A DNA stretch of 24,183 nucleotides, taken from positions 1 to 24,183 of the forward strand of contig CALGNF010000002.1 of the NCBI GenBank assembly GCA_937958685.1. The letters are read 5' to 3'. The DNA is from an uncultured Caryophanales bacterium (GTDB taxonomy: Bacteria > Bacillota_I > Bacilli_A > Izemoplasmatales > Hujiaoplasmataceae). This document shows positions 1 through 7,004 of the stretch, in pieces. A program made the position numbers and the translations under genes. Position 1 is the stretch's first letter; each line of letters begins with the position of its first letter. Below the pieces are notes generated by a model. It had not been told where the DNA came from and did no database searches. It saw only the letters and a list, made by a program, of their open reading frames with translations.

Positions 1-400
1 CGAGTGCCGTGCTCGAGTAAAACAGGGACGGCGCTCCGGAGGACACACCGTATGTCCCCAAAGATGCCAGGAGCGCTTCCCTGATCCTGGTGTTTTTCAT
101 CATTCCGGCCGCCAATCCGACATACATCGGCGTCGAACAGAAATGAAACGGAAAAGCGTACCACTGGTAGTCCCAGTTGGCCTGGTAGGAAAAGATCAGT
201 TGTTTGTAGACTTCAAAGGTGAGCAGCGTCCCCGAAAAAACGAGGAGGATGAGCCGAAGCTGTCTGTCTGTGACCTTTCGCATCTTGACGGCGGCGATGA
301 TCGCGCCGGTCACAACGATTGTCAGGGCGAGGAGGTGGAACCACCCGTAAAGATGGGGCGTTTCCATTTGCCCGTTGAGAAATTCAAGGATCTTGATCAA
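1..400 (-). CDS. YwaF/TIGR02206-like integral membrane protein, partial
   Basis: An open frame reads leftward from a TTG at 400 to the window edge without a stop, giving about 133 residues of the N-terminal part. It has hydrophobic segments typical of a polytopic membrane protein, with an aromatic and His-rich stretch (YQWYAFPFHFCSTPMYVG) between predicted helices. This resembles the YwaF / TIGR02206 family of membrane proteins of unknown function, where an aromatic-FHFC-type segment is characteristic. The TTG is preceded by GAAAGAAGAG, a weak ribosome site; an in-frame ATG at 367 is the alternative start. A -10 box lies just upstream, after the terminator of the pyruvate:ferredoxin oxidoreductase gene, so this looks like a separate transcription unit. 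The family call is from memory of the motif and is moderate. The role is unknown. Confidence 0.55.
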   Translation of the reverse strand, partial: MIKILEFLNGQMETPHLYGWFHLLALTIVVTGAIIAAVKMRKVTDRQLRLILLVFSGTLLTFEVYKQLIFSYQANWDYQWYAFPFHFCSTPMYVGLAAGMMKNTRIREALLASLGTYGVSSGAPSLFYSSTAL

Positions 401-432
401 GGTATCTCTTCTTTCGTAAGCATCTGGAAACG

Positions 433-461
433 ATTATATCACAGAATCTTCACAAAAGAAA
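433..461 (-). promoter_or_regulatory. Putative promoter of the YwaF-like gene
   Basis: A perfect TATAAT on the minus strand (438 to 433) lies about 32 bases upstream of the TTG start at 400. The hexamer 17 bases further upstream is TTTCTT, a poor -35 match, so the call rests on the -10 box and on its position directly after a terminator. Confidence 0.4.
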
Positions 462-480
462 GATGGCACTTGCAGGTGCC
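451..480 (-). terminator. Intrinsic terminator of the pyruvate:ferredoxin oxidoreductase gene
   Basis: Ten bases after the stop at 491, the minus strand carries the inverted repeat GGCAC / GTGCC (480-476 and 469-465) with a six-base loop, followed by the T-rich run ATCTTTCTTTTG (464-453). The stem is only five base pairs but GC-rich. Position and T-run fit a Rho-independent terminator. Confidence 0.65.
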
Positions 481-490
481 ATCATATTTT

Positions 491-3400
491 TTAGACGATT
501 TCCGAGTAATCCATCGCCGCATACCGTTTGTACATCTGGTAGCGGCGCTTGGCGTCCTTGAGATTGATCTCGAAGAGCCTTTCGGCAGCTTGGGGATCGT
601 TGTGCATGAGTTGCTGGTAGCGGTTCTCGCTTTGCAGGTATTCTTTGTACTTGCTCCAATCGGGTTCCTTGGAATCGAGTTGGAATGGGTTCTTGCCTTG
701 TTCGATCAGGCGCGGATCATAGCGGAAGATCGGCCAGTAGCCGCACTCCGTCGCGAGTTTCGCCTGGCGATGGGAGTTGCCGAGCCCGCCGGCGATGCCG
801 TGGGCGATGCAGGGCGAGTAGGCGATGATCAGGGAGGGTCCCGGATAGGATTCGGCTTCCTTCATCGCTTTCAGGAGTTGGATCGAGTTCGCGCCGTGGC
901 TGATCGTGGCGACATAAACGTTCTCGTAAGTCATCGCGAGCGAGGCGAGATCCTTCTTCTTCGTCGGTTTGCCGGCGGCGGTGAATTTGGCGATCGAACC
1001 GGTGCGTGCGGCCTTGGAAGACTGGCCGCCGGTGTTGGAGTAGACTTCGGTGTCGAGGACGAGGATGTTCACGTCTTCGTTGTTGGCGATGACGTGATCG
1101 AGCCCGCCGTAGCCGATGTCATAAGCCCAGCCGTCGCCACCGATGATCCAGTTGGATTGTTTCACGAAATAATTCCGGAACTCCATGAGTTCCTTAGAAA
1201 ATGCGGAGGCGTCCTTTTCCAGAAGCGGCAGAATCTGTTTGAAAAGCGCCAGCGTCTTGTCGCCATCCTCACGGACTTCGATCCATTCCTGCAAAAGTTT
1301 GGCGAGGTCGGTGTTCTTGAGTTCCCCCTTGCGGGCGATGATCAGATTCTGCATGCGGTCGCGGATCGCATTCTGCGCCACGACCATGCCGAAGCCGTAC
1401 TCGGCGTTGTCTTCAAACAGGGAATTCGCCCAGGCCGGTCCGCGGCCATCGTTGTTCTTGGTGTACGGCGAAGATGGGAAGGATCCGCCGTAGATCGAGG
1501 TGCAGCCGGTCGCGTTGGCGATGACCATCCGCTCGCCGAAGAGCTGGGTGGCGAATTTGATGTAGGGCGTCTCGCCGCAGCCGGCGCAGGCGCCGGAGAA
1601 TTCGAACAGCGGTTTTTCGAACTGGACGTTCTTGACCGTGTTTTTCTCCATCAGGTTGGCTTTGGGAGTGATGTTGTTGTAGAGGTATTCCGCCCGGACA
1701 TGTTGATTGAGTTCGATCTGTTCGGCGATCGGACGCAGATGCAGGGCTTTCGTCTTGGCCGGGCAGGTATTGACGCAAACGGCGCAGCCGGTGCAGTCGA
1801 GGATCGACACCTGGATGCGGTATTTCAGACCTTCCAGGCCTCTGCCGACGGCATCGCGCCAGACTGTCCCTTCAGGTGCTTTGGCAGCTTCCTCGGCGGT
1901 GGCCAGGATCGGCCGGATGCAGGCATGCGGACAAGCGTAGGAGCACAGGTTGCACTGGATGCAGTTTTCGGAGATCCAGGTCGAGACTTCCTCGGCGGTG
2001 CCGCGTTTCTCGTAGGCGGCGGTGCCATTGGGGATCGTGCCGTCCTCATAGCCGAGGAAGGCGCTTGTGGGCAGGTCGTAGCCTTGGATCGCGTTGACGA
2101 CATCGGCGACATTTCTCACAAAGTCGGGCCGGTTGGCATCGACGTGGGTGTTGAGCGGCAGGTTTTTCCATTCGGGATCGACCTTGATCTCGATCAGGCC
2201 GTCGGCGCCCCTGTCGATCGCTTGGAAATTCATCTCGACGACGCGATCGCCCTTGCTCATGAAGGATTTCTTGGCGTAGTTCTTCATCGCGTCCTGGGCT
2301 TTTGCATAAGGCATGATCTGTTCGTTGAGCGCAAAGAAGGCCGATTGCATGATCGTCGAAACCAATTTGACTTCGCCGATTTCCTTGGCCAGTTTATAAG
2401 CATCGATGATGAACAGCCGCGCGTTCTTGCGGGCGAGTCCTTTCTTGATGTCGTTGGGGAGATAAGCCTCAATCTCGGTTTGTCCGTGGCTGGTCGCAAG
2501 CAGGAAAATCCCGCCTTTGCGGATGCCTCTGATCAGATCGAAGCGGTGGACATAACTCTCCTGGGCGCAGGAGACGAAGTGCGGTTCGTTGACGAGATAG
2601 GTGGAACGGATCGGGTTCTTCCCGAACCTAAGGTGCATCCTGGTGACGCTGCCCGACTTCTTCGAGTCGTAGGAGGCGTAGGCTTGTCCGTAGAGATCGG
2701 TGTAATCGCCGATGATCTTGGAAATGTTTTTGACGGCGCTCACGGTGCCGTCGGAACCGAGCCCGAAGAACAGGAGTTCGGTCGTAGCCCTATCAGCCAC
2801 ATCAGGTGTCTCTTCGAGTGGCAGACTGGTGAAATTGACATCGTCGACGATGCCGATGGTGAACCGGTCCTTCTTTTCGCCGGTCAGGTTCTTGTAGACG
2901 GCGAAGATCTGTTGAGGCGTCGTGTCTTTGCTCGAAAGCCCGTAACGGCCGCCAATCACGAGGGGTTGGTGCTCCTTGCCGTAGAAGACGCTCTTGACGT
3001 CAAGATGCAAAGGTTCTCCCAATGATCCCGGTTCCTTGGTGCGATCCAGGACGGCGATGCGTTCGACGCTCTTTGGCAAGACTTGGAAGAAGTGTTTCTC
3101 GGAGAACGGACGGTAGAGATGGACGGCGATCATGCCGACCTTCTCGCCTTGCGAGGTTTTGAAGTCGACTACTTCGCGGATGGCCTCGGTGACCGAGCCC
3201 ATCGCGACGATGATATCGGTCGCATCTTCAGCGCCGTAATAGGTGAAGGGTTTGTAATCACGGCCCGTGAGTTTGGATATCGCCGCAAAATAATCGCTGA
3301 CGACATCCGCGACAGGAGTGTAGTATTTTTCTTGGACTTCCTTGGCTTGGAAATAGACGTCATCGTTTTGCGCCGTGCCCCTGGTCAGGGGATTGCCGGA

Positions 3401-4033
3401 ATGCAGGGCGCGGTTGCGGAATTCCTTGACTTTGTCCCAGTCCAGGAGTTTCGCGAATTCGGCATAGTCGATGACTTCGATCTTGTTGACTTCGTGACTG
3501 GTGCGGAAGCCGTCGAAGAAGTGCAAAAACGGCAAACTGGTCTTGATCGCCGCCAGGTGGGCGACACCCGCGAGATCCATCGCTTCCTGGACGCTGCCGG
3601 AGGCGATCATGCAAAAGCCCGTCGGTCGGGCGGCCATGACGTCCTGATGGTCGCCGAAGATCGACAGCGCGTGTGCGGCGATCGAGCGGGCGGCGACATG
3701 GATGACGCCTGGCAGCAGTTCGCCGGCGATCTTGTACATGTTCGGCAATTTGAGAAGCAACCCTTGCGAGGCGGTGAACGTGCTCGTCAGGGCTCCGGCC
3801 ATCAGCGAGCCGTGGACGGTTCCCGCCGCTCCGGCTTCGGACTGCATTTCCACGACCTTGACGGGCATCCCGAACAAGTTCTTCTTGCCTTCTGAAGCCC
3901 ATTGGTCGACATATTCGGCCATGGGTGATGACGGGGTGATCGGATAGATGCCGGCCACATCGGAAAACGCGTACGCGCAATAAGCGGCGGCCTGGTTACC
4001 ATCCATTGATTGATAGAGTTTTTTCGTTGCCAA
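491..4033 (-). CDS. nifJ: Pyruvate:ferredoxin (flavodoxin) oxidoreductase
   Basis: This cytoplasmic enzyme oxidatively decarboxylates pyruvate with CoA to acetyl-CoA, CO2 and reduced ferredoxin or flavodoxin. At 1180 residues it has the full length of the homodimeric single-chain family. Visible in order are the N-terminal pyrimidine-binding domain with YPITPSSPM near residue 30; two 4Fe-4S motifs, CIQCNLCSYACP near 690 and CTGCAVCVNTCP near 745; the third-cluster cysteines CAGCGE near 815; and the thiamine diphosphate motif GDGWAYDIG near 964 with DTEVYSNTGGQ after it. No key cysteine is missing. The start is TTG (MATKKL), chosen because a perfect AGGAGG sits eight bases upstream. It is monocistronic, with its own promoter (4087-4115) and terminator (451-480). 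It implies anaerobic, ferredoxin-linked fermentation. Confidence 0.97.
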   Translation of the reverse strand: MATKKLYQSMDGNQAAAYCAYAFSDVAGIYPITPSSPMAEYVDQWASEGKKNLFGMPVKVVEMQSEAGAAGTVHGSLMAGALTSTFTASQGLLLKLPNMYKIAGELLPGVIHVAARSIAAHALSIFGDHQDVMAARPTGFCMIASGSVQEAMDLAGVAHLAAIKTSLPFLHFFDGFRTSHEVNKIEVIDYAEFAKLLDWDKVKEFRNRALHSGNPLTRGTAQNDDVYFQAKEVQEKYYTPVADVVSDYFAAISKLTGRDYKPFTYYGAEDATDIIVAMGSVTEAIREVVDFKTSQGEKVGMIAVHLYRPFSEKHFFQVLPKSVERIAVLDRTKEPGSLGEPLHLDVKSVFYGKEHQPLVIGGRYGLSSKDTTPQQIFAVYKNLTGEKKDRFTIGIVDDVNFTSLPLEETPDVADRATTELLFFGLGSDGTVSAVKNISKIIGDYTDLYGQAYASYDSKKSGSVTRMHLRFGKNPIRSTYLVNEPHFVSCAQESYVHRFDLIRGIRKGGIFLLATSHGQTEIEAYLPNDIKKGLARKNARLFIIDAYKLAKEIGEVKLVSTIMQSAFFALNEQIMPYAKAQDAMKNYAKKSFMSKGDRVVEMNFQAIDRGADGLIEIKVDPEWKNLPLNTHVDANRPDFVRNVADVVNAIQGYDLPTSAFLGYEDGTIPNGTAAYEKRGTAEEVSTWISENCIQCNLCSYACPHACIRPILATAEEAAKAPEGTVWRDAVGRGLEGLKYRIQVSILDCTGCAVCVNTCPAKTKALHLRPIAEQIELNQHVRAEYLYNNITPKANLMEKNTVKNVQFEKPLFEFSGACAGCGETPYIKFATQLFGERMVIANATGCTSIYGGSFPSSPYTKNNDGRGPAWANSLFEDNAEYGFGMVVAQNAIRDRMQNLIIARKGELKNTDLAKLLQEWIEVREDGDKTLALFKQILPLLEKDASAFSKELMEFRNYFVKQSNWIIGGDGWAYDIGYGGLDHVIANNEDVNILVLDTEVYSNTGGQSSKAARTGSIAKFTAAGKPTKKKDLASLAMTYENVYVATISHGANSIQLLKAMKEAESYPGPSLIIAYSPCIAHGIAGGLGNSHRQAKLATECGYWPIFRYDPRLIEQGKNPFQLDSKEPDWSKYKEYLQSENRYQQLMHNDPQAAERLFEINLKDAKRRYQMYKRYAAMDYSEIV

Positions 4034-4086
4034 GATTACAACCTCCTATGATATTTTCAACTTGCATGCTTAGTCTATCCTTTAAC

Positions 4087-4115
4087 ATTATACCTTATCG
4101 TGGGTGATTTAACAA
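4087..4115 (-). promoter_or_regulatory. Promoter of nifJ
   Basis: On the minus strand TTGTTA (4115-4110) and TATAAT (4092-4087) are separated by exactly 17 bases, about 55 bases upstream of the TTG start. The -10 box is perfect and the -35 box matches four of six positions. The gap after the upstream gene is AT-rich. Confidence 0.7.
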
Positions 4116-4120
4116 TCACC
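4103..4120. promoter_or_regulatory. Perfect 7-bp dyad overlapping the nifJ -35 box
   Basis: GGTGATT - TAAC - AATCACC is a perfect inverted repeat (4103-4109 and 4114-4120) covering the -35 hexamer of the nifJ promoter. No T-run follows on either strand, so it is not an obvious terminator for the upstream hydrolase gene. A repressor site is plausible. The half-site spacing does not fit textbook Rex, FNR or CRP sites, so the regulator is unknown. Confidence 0.4.
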
Positions 4121-4183
4121 AAAACGACCGTAAACGGGTTACCGAAGTGCTTTCAAGCCGTTTTGTCACTTTTGGCAGATGTC

Positions 4184-4972
4184 CTAGATTTCGATGGCCT
4201 CCAGCGGGACGTCCTGATCGGCGCAATAAACACGGTAGTCGGAAAGGCGCAAACCTTGATTGTGGAAGACCTTGGCATAGGTCTTCAAGGCCGCTTCCTT
4301 GGTATTGCATTCCTCGGAGAGGTGCGCGAGCACGATCGTGCCGGTCTGCTCGCCCAGGACACTGGTCAGCAGATGGGCGCTGTCCTCGTTGGAGAGATGG
4401 CCTTGATCGTCCAGGATCCGCTTCTTGAGCAGCCACGGCCGATCCGATTCGAGGAGCAGTTCCGGTTCGTGGTTGCTTTCGAGCATATAGGCGTCGGCAT
4501 TCCTGATCAAATCATAGCTTCGATGGGGGAAATAGCCGGTGTCGGTGAGATAGACAAGCGAGCGTCCCGCCTCGGTGAAGCGGAAACCGCATGGTTCAAG
4601 GGCGTCATGGTAAGCCAAAAACGCGCTCACGGAAAAACCGTCCAACAGCAGCGGTTCCCGGTAGTTGATCAGCACGACGCGTGCTTTGTCAAGATTGTCC
4701 GTCATTCTCAGGGGCAGGTTCTTGAAGGTGCCCTCGGTCATGTAGATCAGCGGTTTAAGGCGGCTTTGGATCGTCAAAAGACCAGTGACGTGGTCACTGT
4801 GCTCGTGGGTCAGAAAAACATAGTCGAGCGTCGGCAGGGATTTACCAAGCGAGGCCAGGCGCGAGATTATTTGGCGGTAGGACAGGCCGGCGTCGATCAG
4901 GAGGCGTTTCGACCCGATTTCGAGCAGGGTCGCATTGCCGCCGGAACCGCTGGCGAGCACGTTGATGATCAT
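4184..4972 (-). CDS. walJ: YycJ/WalJ-type metallo-beta-lactamase-fold hydrolase
   Basis: This 262-residue cytoplasmic metallo-beta-lactamase-fold protein resembles the YycJ/WalJ family, exonuclease-like hydrolases often linked to the WalRK (YycFG) region. The N-terminus MIINVLASGSGGNATLLE is typical of the family. The metal motif HEHSDH lies at residues 56-61, and further ligands fit the DTG and GHLSNEDSA segments. The frame stays open to a TTG at 5002, but the ATG at 4972 is preferred: the family begins at MIINVLASGS, and the TTG overlaps the promoter -10 box. A GGATG stretch upstream is only a weak ribosome site. No walR/walK genes are nearby, so the gene is separated from its usual context. 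It appears to be transcribed alone. Confidence 0.85.
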   Translation of the reverse strand: MIINVLASGSGGNATLLEIGSKRLLIDAGLSYRQIISRLASLGKSLPTLDYVFLTHEHSDHVTGLLTIQSRLKPLIYMTEGTFKNLPLRMTDNLDKARVVLINYREPLLLDGFSVSAFLAYHDALEPCGFRFTEAGRSLVYLTDTGYFPHRSYDLIRNADAYMLESNHEPELLLESDRPWLLKKRILDDQGHLSNEDSAHLLTSVLGEQTGTIVLAHLSEECNTKEAALKTYAKVFHNQGLRLSDYRVYCADQDVPLEAIEI

Positions 4973-4990
4973 CGTATCACATCCGAAATA

Positions 4991-5018
4991 ATTATATACC
5001 AATTATCCGGTTTGCCAA
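4991..5018 (-). promoter_or_regulatory. Promoter of the YycJ-like hydrolase gene
   Basis: TTGGCA (5018-5013) and TATAAT (4996-4991) on the minus strand are separated by 16 bases, 18 bases upstream of the preferred ATG at 4972. Five of six and six of six positions match consensus. The predicted leader is very short. Confidence 0.65.
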
Positions 5019-5020
5019 CT

Positions 5021-5058
5021 AAAAAAGGAAACTTTGAAATCATTCCTCCAAGTTCTCC
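5021..5058 (-). terminator. Intrinsic terminator at the end of the SipW/AAA+ operon
   Basis: The minus strand folds GGAGAACTT (5058-5050) against AAGTTTCC (5034-5027) with one bulge and one wobble, immediately followed by six T residues (5026-5021). The hairpin includes the stop of the last signal peptidase gene. It ends the nine-gene operon just before the promoter of the next gene. Confidence 0.55.
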
Positions 5059-5684
5059 TTTTTATCTTCCTTTTGGGCCAGCCGCAGCTTTTCCAGCTCC
5101 TCGGCGATGAGTTTTTCCTTGTCCGCCTCGGAAAGCTTGCGCCGGTGGAGCGACACCTCCCGGACGATGTTCGTGACTTCCATGATCGCGATCATCATGA
5201 ACACGAGGATCGAGATCGCATAAATGAAGTTGACCGAGCCAGTGAACACGATCCGGTAAAGGTCGCCCAGGAACCCGGATTTGCCGACAAATTTACCGAT
5301 GATGTATTCTTCCGCAAAGCCGATCTCCCAGTCAAGCGATTCGGGGTTGTTGACGCCTTTGGTGGTGTAAAGTCTTCCAGTGGGTGTGACCGTTACCGCC
5401 ACGATTTGGTGGGTGATGGTGATGTTTTCCTGACCGGGCTGGCGGAAGGTGATGATGTCGCCTTCGGCGAAGGTGGTCGCGTTGGTGTTGACGAAGATCA
5501 GATCGCCGGTCATGATCACATCCTCCATCGACGGTGAGACGACGAGAAACATCCCGTAACCGAAGATTGTCGGCGTCCGCTCGTTTTTAAGGGAGACAAC
5601 GATTTGGATGATCAAGGCGACGGCCAGCAAGATAAAGAAAAAAGGAAGGAAATGGAGCAGTTTGAGTCCGATTTTTTTCATCAT
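5040..5684 (-). CDS. sipW: SipW-type signal peptidase I (second copy in the operon)
   Basis: This 214-residue membrane-bound signal peptidase is of the SipW/ER type, which uses a Ser-His dyad rather than the Ser-Lys of ordinary bacterial enzymes. An N-terminal membrane helix spans about residues 10-32. The catalytic Ser52 lies in VVSPSME, His92 in ITITHQIV, and a second helix spans about 150-172. A charged, Lys/Glu-rich cytoplasmic tail follows. In Bacillus SipW processes TasA and TapA. Here the two short exported proteins directly upstream are the natural candidate substrates. It is the last gene of the operon, 23 bases after the preceding stop, and the start is MMKK or the second Met. Identity with the other SipW copy in this window is low outside the catalytic motifs. 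Confidence 0.9.
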   Translation of the reverse strand: MMKKIGLKLLHFLPFFFILLAVALIIQIVVSLKNERTPTIFGYGMFLVVSPSMEDVIMTGDLIFVNTNATTFAEGDIITFRQPGQENITITHQIVAVTVTPTGRLYTTKGVNNPESLDWEIGFAEEYIIGKFVGKSGFLGDLYRIVFTGSVNFIYAISILVFMMIAIMEVTNIVREVSLHRRKLSEADKEKLIAEELEKLRLAQKEDKKENLEE

Positions 5685-5707
5685 TTTCCCTCCTTATTCG
5701 GTTTTTA

Positions 5708-6337
5708 TCAGGGGAGCGGGTCTCCCGTTGCGAAGTCATAGGTGGCAAGTTCAGACCATTCGACATGATCGGCCTGCTTGACTTCGATCAAAAGCGTCAC
5801 GGTCACTGATTGGCTGAAGTAGTCGATCGAGGTCATGTAGCCGTCGTAATAGATGCTGTCGATAAGATCAAGAGCGCCCGATTCGGCCAGGATGACGGTT
5901 TCGTAATCGCCATAGTACCAGTAGTCGTCATCATACTCGTCCGGTGTCAGGTCACCGTCCCCAAAGGTGAAACTCGAGGTGAAGTCGACGGCGAGGTGAT
6001 CGTCCTCATCGCCTTTGTAGACATAGTCTTCCTCGGGCGTGATCACCTCTTCGACGACCGTTACCCGGGTATAGGTGATCTTGAGGCGCAGTTGCGAGGC
6101 GATCGGGGAATTGTTGGTGATCACGAAGGGTGTGTCGACGAGTTCCCAACCGGGAACGATGATCTCATCCTCGACGAAGCCGCCGGCAAGTTCATAACGG
6201 AGGTCGCCGACGCTGACGGTGCCACCGGGAAGCGTCGTGCTCTGCACGAACCAACCGAAGGTGATGCCCAAGATGCCGAGTGAGGCGATGATCAGAAAGC
6301 CTGAGGCCATCAGGATGGCCGTAATCGTTTTTTTCAT
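5708..6337 (-). CDS. SipW-dependent-type exported protein (camelysin/TasA-like), acidic
   Basis: This protein of about 209 residues starts MKKTITAILM. It has an N-terminal hydrophobic segment ending in GITFGWFVQST, the pattern of SipW-cleaved signal peptides (T-x-A/G-W-F). The mature part looks beta-rich, with short hydrophobic strands, and carries a strongly acidic and Tyr-rich segment (DEYDDDYWYYGDYE) in the middle. The frame also allows a GTG three codons earlier (6346), almost touching the previous stop at 6350. The ATG is preferred because AGGCGGTG then falls at a suitable distance. It lies directly upstream of a SipW-type peptidase, which is probably its processing enzyme. A minor matrix or fibre subunit is the likely role, by context only. 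Confidence 0.7.
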   Translation of the reverse strand: MKKTITAILMASGFLIIASLGILGITFGWFVQSTTLPGGTVSVGDLRYELAGGFVEDEIIVPGWELVDTPFVITNNSPIASQLRLKITYTRVTVVEEVITPEEDYVYKGDEDDHLAVDFTSSFTFGDGDLTPDEYDDDYWYYGDYETVILAESGALDLIDSIYYDGYMTSIDYFSQSVTVTLLIEVKQADHVEWSELATYDFATGDPLP

Positions 6338-6349
6338 CCCGCCCACCGC

Positions 6350-6964
6350 CTAGGGGTTCACGGAAGTGATCGTGATGTTGGTGATCGAGAGCGCATGGTT
6401 CTGGTACTTGTTGTTGGCGCTTTCGTCAATTGTAAAGGAGAAGGTGAGCACGCCGACGTCCTCGACGTCCAGATACATGCTGCCGACGAGAAACAAATGC
6501 GAATTGGCGAAGTCGCCTGAAGGAAGTTCCGGCAACAAATCGATCATGAATTCATCGACGATCTCCTCGCTGTTGATGTCGTTGGCAGCGCTTAGGAGAA
6601 TCTTCTCCAAGATGTCTACCGTATCATCATAATCAGCTTCTGGATCTGTTGGATTGTCCACAAGACCGAAGAGACTGATTTTGGCGTATGCTTCCACATT
6701 GCCAATATTTTTAACCGTTATCCGGTAGTGCTTTTTTGATCCCGGTAAGGAATTTTCAAACGAGATGCCTGTTGCCGGTGTGTAACTCACGCCGTCGTCG
6801 GAGACTTCCAAGGTGGCTTCAACTTCGATATTGATTACTTTAACTGACGGATTGAGAATATCCACGATTTGTGATACTGCAAACCAAGCAAAAGTGGCGA
6901 AAACAAACAAAAACACTGATGACAACAAGGCTACTAGCGACAGGGTCATCCGTTTCTTGAGCAT
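6350..6964 (-). CDS. SipW-dependent-type exported protein (camelysin/TasA-like)
   Basis: This 204-residue protein has the signal MLKKRMTLSLVALLSSV and a hydrophobic core ending in FATFAWFAVSQ, a textbook SipW-type signal. The mature domain has a segment (GSKKHYRITVKNIGNVEAYAK) of the kind seen in TasA/camelysin-like beta-sandwich proteins, where a fold resembling bacterial Ig-like domains carries a 'KNIGNVEA'-type turn. It ends with a beta-rich C-terminus. An AGAGGTG ribosome site precedes the ATG. It lies between the coiled-coil partner of the AAA+ ATPase and a second exported protein in the same operon. Inference: a secreted or surface subunit anchored or polymerised after SipW cleavage. 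Confidence 0.75.
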   Translation of the reverse strand: MLKKRMTLSLVALLSSVFLFVFATFAWFAVSQIVDILNPSVKVINIEVEATLEVSDDGVSYTPATGISFENSLPGSKKHYRITVKNIGNVEAYAKISLFGLVDNPTDPEADYDDTVDILEKILLSAANDINSEEIVDEFMIDLLPELPSGDFANSHLFLVGSMYLDVEDVGVLTFSFTIDESANNKYQNHALSITNITITSVNP

Positions 6965-7004
6965 GTTTTCACCTCTTTTCCCTAAGTTTCAAGAATCAAA
7001 GTCG

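Noticed and set aside
143..3025. 960-residue plus-strand open frame
   Set aside because: It lies wholly antisense to the YwaF-like/PFOR region, mostly inside the well-supported PFOR gene. It has no recognisable domain, has a composition typical of an antisense frame in GC-rich codons, and would cross the PFOR terminator.
4103..4120. Terminator of the YycJ-like gene
   Set aside because: The stem is short and AT-rich and lacks a following T-run on the minus strand. It overlaps a -35 box, so an operator is more plausible.
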